Shown: positions 49,147 to 57,017 of the stretch, one piece after another
Numbering within the stretch: position 1 is the stretch's first letter
How the letters are laid out: every line of letters begins with the position of its first letter
Assembly: GCF_000001735.4 (NCBI RefSeq)
Contig: NC_003070.9
Coordinates: 25,839,971-25,903,970, forward strand
Origin: Arabidopsis thaliana
Taxonomy: Eukaryota; Streptophyta; Magnoliopsida; Brassicales; Brassicaceae
Direction: 5' to 3'
Length of the DNA: 64,000 nucleotides
Program-made: the position numbers and the translations under genes
The notes under the pieces: generated by a model
What the model was told of the DNA's origin: nothing
What the model saw: the letters and a program-made list of their open reading frames with translations, nothing else
Database searches by the model: none

Positions 49147-49590
49147 ATGGAGTCTCCAAGAATTCATGGAGGTGCTGAGGAGAAGAGTAGTTGCGAATCA
49201 GGATGGACCATGTACATAGAAGACACCTTTCATGGAAACCACCACTCTGAAGTTGTTTATGAAGAAGAAGATGATGGTTTCTCTGTAAAAGAGGTAGATG
49301 ATGATGGTGATGGTGATGAAGATGATGATGATGACGATGATGATGATAGTAGTAACAATGAAAGCGATGACTCAATGACTTCTGATGCATCCTCATGGCC
49401 TAGCACTCATCAGCCTCCAAGGAGCACCAAGAATCATGCAGCTGCAAAGAATAGTAATGCCAAACAAGTCAATAATCAGACAGAGAACAGAGTTCGTGAC
49501 AGATTCAGCGATGAAGGAGAGGAATCTGAGCTCAAGGCTAGAACAAGAACCACTGCAGCTAGTCGTGTCAAGGTGAGCAAAACCAAATAA
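49147..49590 (+). CDS. SOFL2: SOFL2, SOB FIVE-LIKE 2
   Basis: Single-exon frame of 147 residues from the ATG at 49147. The two short motifs that define the SOB5/SOFL family are present: SCESGWTMYIE at about residues 15-25 and DDSMTSDASSWPS at about 74-86. Between them is a strongly acidic tract with nine aspartates in a row (59-67), encoded by a GATGAT repeat. Established: SOFL proteins are plant-specific regulators that raise specific cytokinin levels and act redundantly with SOB5; overexpression delays senescence and alters growth. The molecular mechanism is not settled. The reading frame ends soon after an AAG/GTGAGC that could serve as a splice donor, so a spliced C-terminus is possible; the 147-residue form is what I remember for AT1G68870. 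Confidence 0.93.
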   Translation: MESPRIHGGAEEKSSCESGWTMYIEDTFHGNHHSEVVYEEEDDGFSVKEVDDDGDGDEDDDDDDDDDSSNNESDDSMTSDASSWPSTHQPPRSTKNHAAAKNSNAKQVNNQTENRVRDRFSDEGEESELKARTRTTAASRVKVSKTK

Positions 49591-51268
49591 GACTCATACT
49601 GGTTTTAGTTTCTATATCTATCAATGTTCTTTCTTGTCTGCCCAAGGACTTTTTTTTTTTGTAGCTGATACAGAATTCAGACCATGTAGTTGTTTCTACC
49701 TTCATTTGAGATGTATGTGTAATTGCATTGCTTTCTTTAAAACAGGATTATGTTTTTTGCTTAATGCAAACTCCGTTCATGTAACTTATCTGTGTGGTTT
49801 TCTGTTTGGAGCTATGCTAATAATATCTACCTTTTACACATATACTCCGTTCTAACACAAACGGGAAACATGTATTCCAATCTGCATCTTCATCAAAAAG
49901 CAATCAAGAAGGTAATGCCAGAAAAAAGATTCAATAATTGGAAGCCACTGAAAAAGCAACGTGTTTACGAATTACTCATCATTCAAACAAATTCAGATTC
50001 AAACGATTGAATTTGGGATAAAACAAAGAGGCTGATGACAAAACAGGAGTTTCTAAGGTTACCAGATTGTTCCATAGGTGTGGCCCCAAAGTAGCTAACA
50101 CACCATAGCTTAGCCTATTAACAAAGACTCATGCTGCTTTCAATACCAATACCTTCACATGATTCTTTTTTCTAAAAGAACAAATTTCAATCATTCAAGA
50201 TATGTCATTATCAACTTTCACAAAACTTTCATAAATTACTATTTCACAACAGGAAAAGAGTTAGAGAGGATCTTAACCTGTTTGTAATATTCTTCTCCAC
50301 CTTTCAACGCAGTGAGAACCATGTAGCTTCTTTCACAACAGTATATAGAAATGTATCTATCAAACAAACGAAGAGTCTTAGAAAGTCAAAGCTGGTAATT
50401 TGTATCAATAATACAGTTAAGTGTTCGAAAATGACCGAAAAGTTTTAGATTATTGAGGCATAATGAATTGGGAGCAGAAAACAACAAAGAGTTTTAGCTG
50501 GCAGCTTGCTAGGAGAGGACCGCACTCACGTAGATGTGATTCTCAAGTCACTTTCCACATTGTAATCTCAAATCCACCATGCACGTGCAGAAGCAATAAA
50601 CAGGTAGGTGATAATGAAATAAGGGTCGTCCAATCTAATTCTATGACCCACAAAATGTGAGAGAATGTGACTCAGTAAATGCACAACACATTGGACCTTG
50701 TCTACCAATTTCAAATTCCAGGAAGACCGAAGAAACAAACGAGTAAAGACGAAGAAACAAACGAGTTAAGGCAAAAAAACAAACAGTTCTGTGAAACTAT
50801 TAGCTGCACATGCTCAATTGATAATCGAAAACGAAATCCAAGGGAAAGATTAAGACGAGTAGCAATGCTTTCTTGAAAACAAAAAAAACAACGATCACTA
50901 GTAAATCTCTCATATTGTGTGAAAACAATACCATTAAAAAGCAACACTAACCTTAAACCTTTCATCAAAAAATCTGCATCTTCGAGAAACTGGTACAATC
51001 AATTAACGAAACTAGAATTCCATAATCATAAGAGAAGAGTTATAAAGCTTAATCAGTTTATTAAAGTAAAAGCTGACATAATTACATTAGATTCAGGTAA
51101 CGAGGTTAAAGACAGAAAACTCTAAATTCCACTTGTTAAAACTAACTGAAGAACCTAGAGATACAATTCTAAAAACTTCAAGAAAGTTTATCGAATTACC
51201 AAACAATCCTGAAACCTAAAAGAGGAAGAAAGTGGCAGCAGAATTTAACCCCTTGTTGTTTCTCCTCA
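49591..51268. other. Intergenic, SOFL2 to small minus-strand gene
   Basis: The left part should be the SOFL2 3' untranslated region. The rest is AT-rich. Frames at 50463, 50679 and 50711 show no motif or coding bias. The right part may be the 3' end of the minus-strand gene at 51269. Confidence 0.45.
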
Positions 51269-51739
51269 TTATTCAAAGTTCAAACTCTCTCTTGTAGAAG
51301 ACCAATGGACTTGTTCATACTCTGGAGTTAAAGCTCTTGTTCCAGTTTGGAATCCAGAGCTCAAGCTAGCTGAACCTGAAACCACAAAACAGATTATCTC
51401 AACAACTATTGATCTAAAATGTTTGAACTGAAAACTAAATTAACCTGAAAACAACTCAGTATGCCAAACTAACAATATCATTAATCAACTCCCTAAATAC
51501 AATACCACGTCACCCTATCTACCAAAGACAAATTCTCATTCCATTGCATGATACCAAATTTGTTTTTTTTTTTTTTTTTGAACAACAAGCATGATACCAA
51601 ATTTAACACTGAAAGCAATACGAAAGAAAGAACTCATATTTGATAGAAAGTGTTTACCAATGCGCAGACTCCAGATAATGTTACGCCGGTGGTGCAATGA
51701 CTTACTCGATCATCGACTGAATCTGAATTTGGTATTCAT
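51269..51739 (-). CDS. Small gene of unknown function, start unclear
   Basis: Two exons are likely on the minus strand. The second (51375-51269) reads SASLSSGFQTGTRALTPEYEQ, then VHWSSTRESLNFE and stop, which has coding character. The first ends ATTG at 51658 before GTAAAC; joined, the frame reads RRNIIWSLRIGSASLSSG, with matching phase. Upstream the frame is open only to 51709: at 51712-51710 there is a TGA. The same frame continues beyond it to an ATG at 51739 (MNTKFRFSR then TGA). So either the ATG product is a nine-residue upstream peptide, or translation uses a non-AUG start, or one nonsense change breaks the gene. The intron carries a poly(T) insert with 16-bp direct repeats. The promoter has GGGCTT/AGGCCC elements typical of organelle-related genes. 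I do not recognise the protein. Confidence 0.45.
51546..51604. mobile_element. Poly(T) insert with 16-bp target-site duplication
   Basis: GCATGATACCAAATTT occurs exactly at 51546-51561 and 51589-51604. The 27 bases between are G, a run of 17 T and GAACAACAA. This is a textbook footprint of an extremely truncated A-tailed retroinsertion in minus orientation, inside the intron of the small gene on the same strand. Confidence 0.7.
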
Positions 51740-51824
51740 CTCCGTCGGGTTTCCGCGGCGGGACACGGCGTAGATCGATGTAGGGGATTGGTCTCGAGAA
51801 ATCGGTGACTAGGCAAATAGTGTT

Positions 51825-51880
51825 ATGGGCTTAGTTTGGGCTTTAATAAATGATGGGTTATCTGGTAATAGGCCCTTATT
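51825..51880 (-). promoter_or_regulatory. GGGCTT / AGGCCC element cluster
   Basis: ATGGGCTT, TTGGGCTT and TAGGCCCTT lie within 56 bp, about 90-140 bp upstream of the first exon of the small gene at 51269. Such site II-like clusters are common in promoters of plant genes for ribosomal and mitochondrial proteins. Confidence 0.4.
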
Positions 51881-52085
51881 TGAGGAATCCACGGGTTTTC
51901 GGGTTTTACCGACCCGGACGGGATCAATATGTGGTGTCATGATAATGAAATTACTTGAAGACAACAATATCCTATAAAACGTTACCACGACACCTTTATT
52001 TCCAAAACAAATGCTCCTTACATTGCCCAGCTTTTTCTGCTCTTATTCCTGACTAATGACAAAAGCATGACACCAGTTTCACAAC

Positions 52086-52095
52086 TATATATATT
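52086..52095 (+). promoter_or_regulatory. TATA box of the Gly/Cys-rich gene
   Basis: A TATATATATT element 48-57 bp upstream of the ATG at 52143, leaving a very short leader. Confidence 0.5.
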
Positions 52096-52142
52096 TGTGA
52101 TCTCTCTAAGCCTTCAACTATTTAAAACCAAAAGAAGCAAAA

Positions 52143-52604
52143 ATGACAGAACTCAAATGGATATGTATTTCATTCTCACTAACACTCTTGCTAAGCTTAG
52201 CAGTTGAAGGAGCCTTTAACATAAACCAGAAATGGTCTGGTGGAAGTCATTTTGGTTACGAGGGCGGGTTCTGTTTTCCCGGTCTCTGCATTGGAGGATC
52301 TGGTGGTAGTAGAGTCCATTATGGCAGGGACCATTACGGTGGTGGAAGTCAATATAGAGGTGGTATTGGTTACAGAGAGACCATGTACTGCAAACCGTTG
52401 ACTTGTTATGGTGGCTCATGTGATGCACTCCATTTGCATTTAGACAAAGGGTTATATGAATCTCTCATACGCAATACTAAGACAGCGAAACAATCGTCGA
52501 CTGTTGATTTCAACATGCCAGAGACTTTGAAACACAATGTCATCAACAATAACTATGAGTTTAAGATGGCGAAAGAAGCTGCAATGGCACCACAGTCTAA
52601 CTAG
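52143..52604 (+). CDS. Secreted glycine- and cysteine-containing protein, unknown function
   Basis: Single-exon frame of 153 residues with a true ATG and a TATA box about 50 bp upstream. Residues 1-23 form a signal peptide (ISFSLTLLLSLAVEGA). The next part is glycine-rich with aromatic residues (GGSHFGYEGG, HYGGGSQYRGG). Cysteines appear as CFPGLC and later YCKPLTCYGGSC. The C-terminal third (about 100-153) is not glycine-rich and has a helix-like charged sequence (LHLHLDKGLYESLIRNTK). I infer an extracellular or wall protein. It is not a standard GRP, defensin or LTP: the cysteine spacing fits none of these. I do not recognise a named family. Coding bias and the complete signal make a real gene likely. 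Confidence 0.75.
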   Translation: MTELKWICISFSLTLLLSLAVEGAFNINQKWSGGSHFGYEGGFCFPGLCIGGSGGSRVHYGRDHYGGGSQYRGGIGYRETMYCKPLTCYGGSCDALHLHLDKGLYESLIRNTKTAKQSSTVDFNMPETLKHNVINNNYEFKMAKEAAMAPQSN

Positions 52605-53334
52605 CTAGCTAATGAAGTTGAGTCTTTATTGTATAGTATGTATCAATAAACGTAACGGCCTACGAATCTCATCAGACTGAGATGGTATCACAAGATTATA
52701 GTTATAAACTTAATTATAATGTAGAAAAGGAAATCAAAGCAGTAATATATATGCTTGTTCAATAGCAACTATAGTGAGTTACTTCGTACATATAAAAAAA
52801 AATAGAAATAGAGAGAAGCTTCAGTCTCCTCTGTTATTGGCATTCGCAGTCTTATGAAAACAAAATTCACAATTAGCAAGAAGAAATAATGTATATTCAC
52901 TACAATAAAAAAGGTGTTTTCGTCACTTATATATACTTATATAAGTGACACTCTGAAATTGGTCATGCAAATATCATTGGAAAAAATTGGTCATGCATGC
53001 ATGGGCATGTAAATAATGCTACATTAGTAACGTGTAACTTTATATGTATTGATTCTTGATTACAATTTTTCACACTACACATTCCTCGTACAAGTTAAAC
53101 TAGTGAGGCCTTGGTGAGAGTTTCTCTTCTCCTCTCGATGTGCTGAAAGACAAAGTTAAACGTTCCATGAAACAATATAGATATAGACTCAAATATTTAA
53201 TTACTTGTATAAATATCGAATATCGTACTATTTTATAGAAAGCAACGAAGTCATTGACCAGTTCCGGTTTTAACGTGACTGGATCCATGTAAAAAGGGGT
53301 TATACTTATAACTTATACATAAAGCGAACGTCTC
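52605..53334. other. Intergenic
   Basis: 3' flank of the secreted-protein gene and of the minus-strand small membrane gene (convergent). GCATGCATG runs near 52994. The frame at 53100-53288 has no motif. Confidence 0.45.
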
Positions 53335-53523
53335 TTACGAATCTATATATCTCCGGTGAGAAGTTAAAGCGGTGGAGATGGGAGTTGCGGCTTTGACGTG
53401 GTGGAAGAAAGCGACGGAGCAGAGGACAGAGGCAATGAGAGCAAAGAATCCAAATCCGATCATTAGAGAGACACCGGCGACGATAAGATCCATCGCCGTT
53501 TGAATGCTCATTATGCCCATCAT
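53335..53523 (-). CDS. 62-residue single-span membrane protein, unknown function
   Basis: ATG at 53523 (a second ATG follows at once), stop at 53337-53335. Residues about 11-42 form one long hydrophobic segment (MDLIVAGVSLMIGFGFFAL and onward). A short polar tail with HHVKAATP follows. GC content and codon use are clearly above the AT-rich flanks, which supports a real gene. A TATAAT-like element lies about 45 bp upstream. Small single-span proteins like this are common in plant genomes and often lack names; I see no motif that assigns it to a complex. Confidence 0.65.
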   Translation of the reverse strand: MMGIMSIQTAMDLIVAGVSLMIGFGFFALIASVLCSVAFFHHVKAATPISTALTSHRRYIDS

Positions 53524-53899
53524 CTTCAGATTCTTTAGTTTTAGAAATGGTTTGGATAATGGAACTATTATAAGAGGGTGAAACAGAATGGCATAGCAAT
53601 TGCCTTTGGAAATGGTGAAACAGAATGCATTGCCACCACGTTACGTGATAAACTCAAATTTACGACACCTTGAACTAATTCTTTTAAAATACAGAAATAC
53701 AAAACAAAACCGAAACTTTTTTTATCCAAATTCGAACTGAACCTAAACTTGGACTAAACCGAATTAAAATTTGCTTTTATTTGATACTTATTTTCAAAAT
53801 TCATTGTACTAAACCAAAAAGCCTAAACCAAACTAAACAGAAAAACTGAATGTCCATGCCAAATTATTATGGTCAAATTATTTTATGGTAATATCATAA

Positions 53900-54083
53900 T
53901 AATAAGGATATAGTTTGTCAAGCTTTGAATAAAACTAAATCAATTTATGGGAGTATGATAAATTATTTGACGACGGTTTTTAAAACTATAGTGATAAGGA
54001 TATAATTAATGTTTTGGCTTTGGATAAAATTGAGTCAGTTTATGGGAATGTGATAAATGATTTGACTATTGTTTTAGAAATTT
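53900..54083. repeat. Diverged tandem duplication, period 92 bp
   Basis: Two 92-bp units both contain ATAAGGATATA, TTTGGATAAAA or its variant, and TTTATGGGA.T.TGATAAAT.ATTTGAC. They are roughly three quarters identical, so the duplication is old. Function unknown. Confidence 0.7.
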
Positions 54084-54293
54084 TACAATAGTCGTTGATT
54101 GAGCCGAATCTAAATATCGTTAGTAGATAAAGACTTGTCAGATTATATATGAACACTTTCTTTTGGAAATATTTGGTTTATAGACCCGTAACAAGTTCAG
54201 ACAGGGATCAAGAACATTTCGAAAGAGACAAAGATGATGCATACATCGATATGGACCTGTTTATTTATTAGAACATGAAAATATATAGTTTTT

Positions 54294-54412
54294 ATTTTTT
54301 TGTAACCAAAAAGTTTTGGACCATAGGTCCGAAATTCAAAACAGAGCAAAGTCCCCTGAACACCCCCAATGACAAAATTCGAACCTGAGATCTAAAGAAC
54401 ACTCTCTTTAGG
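54294..54412 (-). mobile_element. SINE-like element (tRNA-derived)
   Basis: On the minus strand: CTCAGGTTCGAATTTTG (a good B box), then a body with GGGGGTGTTCAGGGGACTTTG, GGACCTATGGTCC, CTTTTTGGTTAC and a terminal A-run. The end block GGACCTATG..C..AA..TTTTTGGT and A-tail recur in the element at 17117-17250. I infer two copies of one tRNA-derived SINE family. Target duplications are not clear here. Confidence 0.45.
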
Positions 54413-54528
54413 TTATATTTTTGGTAAAATATATTTGATTATATTGTTATAGATTCATTTGAGATGTTTGTATACCTTGGTCCTCTTCTTTAAATAAACA
54501 ACAAAAAACCAACAAGCTTACGAGACGA

Positions 54529-54945
54529 TTAGAAGGTCCAGATCTGATCGGCCTCTACGCTAAGAAACCTATTAAGCCCGATCTCACCAATCATCTTCCT
54601 CGACTTGGAGTTTTCCTCTCGAAGTTTCATGTTCTCTTCTATAACCTTCTCGTAACATTCCCTGGCTTGGCTTAGCTCATCGACTAGAGATTTGTTCTTA
54701 TTGATGAGTTGAACAAGCATGGACCACAGTTCTTCCATGTGACGCTGTTTCCGCATACGCGATCTCCGAGCTGACTCGCGGTTCGATACCTTCCTTCTCC
54801 GCTTCCTCTCATTATCTTCTGCAGTCCGGCTAGAGTCGTCTGACGTGGCAGGCAAGTTTGAAAGTGGTACTCGATCAACAAAGATTTGGAATAAAGACTG
54901 TGGATTAGGGTTTTGACTTGGAAGGTTATAGACAGAACCAGCCAT
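54529..54945 (-). CDS. BZIP8: bZIP8, group S basic leucine zipper transcription factor
   Basis: Intronless, 138 residues from the ATG at 54945; the in-frame extension upstream begins with TTG and lies in the leader. The basic region KRRRKVSNRESARRSRMRK has the invariant N55-x7-R63. A leucine zipper follows with heptads at L73, L80, L87, A94, V101, L108. Small size, lack of introns and a long zipper are typical of group S bZIPs, which bind ACGT cores and often dimerise with group C members. Specific function of this member is little known. No conserved sucrose-control upstream ORF (found in S1 members) is visible in the short leader. A TATA box lies 86 bp upstream. Known as AT1G68880. Confidence 0.95.
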   Translation of the reverse strand: MAGSVYNLPSQNPNPQSLFQIFVDRVPLSNLPATSDDSSRTAEDNERKRRRKVSNRESARRSRMRKQRHMEELWSMLVQLINKNKSLVDELSQARECYEKVIEENMKLREENSKSRKMIGEIGLNRFLSVEADQIWTF

Positions 54946-55030
54946 GAAAAAAACAGTTATGCGTTCTTTAAGAAAATTTTTGTTGACAAGTATGATGGTA
55001 TAGATCAATGAAATGCACTCTAATTTTGGT

Positions 55031-55038
55031 TTTTATAG
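55031..55038 (-). promoter_or_regulatory. TATA box of bZIP8
   Basis: CTATAAAA on the minus strand, about 86 bp upstream of the bZIP8 ATG. Confidence 0.55.
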
Positions 55039-56608
55039 ATGAATAAATCGAAAGTAGTGTTACCTTACACTAATAACTAATCCAAGTGGCTGAAGCATAC
55101 GTAAATTTTAATAAAATAGAAGGAGAAGAAAAAGAGAAGTTCTAATCGTGAGATTGATGAGTCATGAAGCACTTGAAAGGTGAAAGTAAGTAGATGGCAT
55201 GAAGGGGACCATTGCGGAGAAAATCAAAGACTATATTATAAATTATTCAAAGAAAGCGTGAGAGGTAGCGACTCGTCGACGCACCATGTTTCTTTTCGAG
55301 CAACCATATCTAATTTTTTTAAGAGCGTACTTTATTTTTTTTATATACGTAATTATTCGATAATCCAATGGTTTATGAAATTTGTGGGTAATGATGTAGC
55401 ATAAAGTGACTTTAGTCCTTGTACATAATTTATAGTGTTAAAGAGTTGACAATGAAGAAATTTTACCAAAAACTACTATAGTTCCTGAAGCCTAATTGCG
55501 AGAGTTGTGGTCGGATAGCTAAAATGTGCTTTTAGAAATTTTGCATTAGGTAACATGTTTTTACCAAGTCAAATAAAGTCTAGTGAATGAAAATAATATC
55601 TTATAGCTGGGATGAAATATATTGGCAATTTTTTTTTTGGATAAATACTCTAAATATATTGGTATTTACCTTCACCATTTAGAGTGAATGTCACTTGGGG
55701 TTGGGGTATCAGATTGGTTAAATTTGCTTTATTAGGCGGTAATTTTTAGTAGCAGTTATAAATAATATTTTATCTAAAGTAAGGATTAGAATATTGATGT
55801 TTTCTGCTAGTAAAGAAGTTTCCTAGATCCACTTAAAGCCAATCATCTTAGTGGCGTGATGGTATCAAACATATATAGATGAATGTTTGAAAAACTCGAG
55901 AGTGCGAGACGCATCAAATTGCAAACGAGTCTGTTCATATTATAATGACATGTTGAATTATCTTAATAAGACAATTTTAGCCATCTAGATGTTAATCGGC
56001 TAACTATTTTGCTATAGAATAAGGATTCATCCAATAACATCAAAATATAGCCCTGTTATTCATAATTTATGTAAGAAGAGAAAATACTTTTCTATGACAA
56101 TTAAGCGAATTAATCCATTAGCTGCTCCAAGGGGTAACTAATGAAAGTCAATTAAAGCTTCAAGTGACGTATCACATACTCACAATGAAACACTTATTTT
56201 GCTGATGTTATGGACCATTATGGTTTTATTGATTAGAAAGCAAATATTATAATGTGAAACTCTAGTGGTAGAGATTTCTTGCTTGTCTTTTACTAGTTTC
56301 CAGCTACTCTTGTTTTGTCCGTTTTGGCTATTCCACGATCTACAACTTTCGGGTTCATATCAATGTCCAAGAGGATATTACTAGCAATTCCTCCTATGAT
56401 GTGAAATCGTCTAGTGCCAAAAATATATCAGTTTTAAAAGCATTGGTTTAACTTACCAAGCATAAAGTAATGAAGACATTACTTTTTTTTGGCACAAACT
56501 CATAGAAAAGTATTATCTATGATTCTTCAAAATAAAACCCAAGTAGTTTTATGAGAATTTATATTTTGAAGCTTTGTCATACAACAACTTGTTGTGATAA
56601 ACAACCAA
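55039..56608. other. Intergenic, bZIP8 to Helitron end
   Basis: AT-rich spacer. The frame at 55180-55404 has no motif. A stretch at 55850-55925 has tRNA-like words (GGCGTGATGGTATCAA) but no B box, so no call is made. Confidence 0.45.
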
Positions 56609-56820
56609 CTAGATTTTAATCCGCGGTACACCGCATGACAATTTATTTTAAAAATTAGTTTATATAAAAATTTGTAAATTATATTTATTTATAAAATTTA
56701 TATTTTATAGTTTATATTTATTATTAAGTGAAAATATACCATAAATTTATGAGATAAATATTAATAAATTAAAGATTTAACCCATATGTTAATATTTATT
56801 TTGAAATTATATAAATACAA
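56609..56820 (-). mobile_element. Helitron (ATREP-like) 3' end, non-autonomous remnant
   Basis: Read on the minus strand, the sequence has GCGGTGTACCGC, a 5-bp stem with a 2-base loop, then GGATTAAAATCTAG and a host T. A short GC-rich hairpin about 10 bases before a terminal CTAG, inserted between A and T, is the Helitron 3' signature. The GCGGT..ACCGC hairpin with ATTAAAATCTAGT is what I remember from Arabidopsis ATREP elements. The AT-rich body to about 56820 is typical of their 3' part. The 5' (TC) end is not identified, so the right border is approximate. Confidence 0.65.
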
Positions 56821-57017
56821 AAATAACCGAACGGTTATTGCTTTAGACCGATTTCGTAAACAATTCCACAAACGAAAAACAAATTCGTAATAAAGGCGTT
56901 GTGGGTTTTGGTTAACACCCGGTTTGTAACGGTCTTTGCGCCTTATCCAAAAAAACCTCCTAAAACCTTCTCACCAGCCATTGATTCACAATCTCAAAAT
57001 TCATCACAGCGAAGAAG
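56821..57017 (+). promoter_or_regulatory. Proximal promoter and leader of PHYLLO
   Basis: The 200 bp between the Helitron remnant and the PHYLLO ATG. I see no clear TATA box. Short leader context is GAAGAAGATGC at the ATG. Confidence 0.35.

Larger units (their letters stand above)
53524..54528. other. Intergenic, small membrane gene to bZIP8
   Basis: Contains an AT-rich stretch of AAACCGAA/AAACCAAA words (53700-53850), the 92-bp tandem duplication and a SINE-like element (54294-54412). No gene seen. Confidence 0.5.

Noticed and set aside
49130..49396. Histidine-rich minus-strand frame over SOFL2
   Set aside because: Produced by the antisense of the aspartate (GATGAT) repeat of SOFL2.
55850..55925. 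tRNA-like words
   Set aside because: A-box-like sequence only; no B box at the right distance and no stems.
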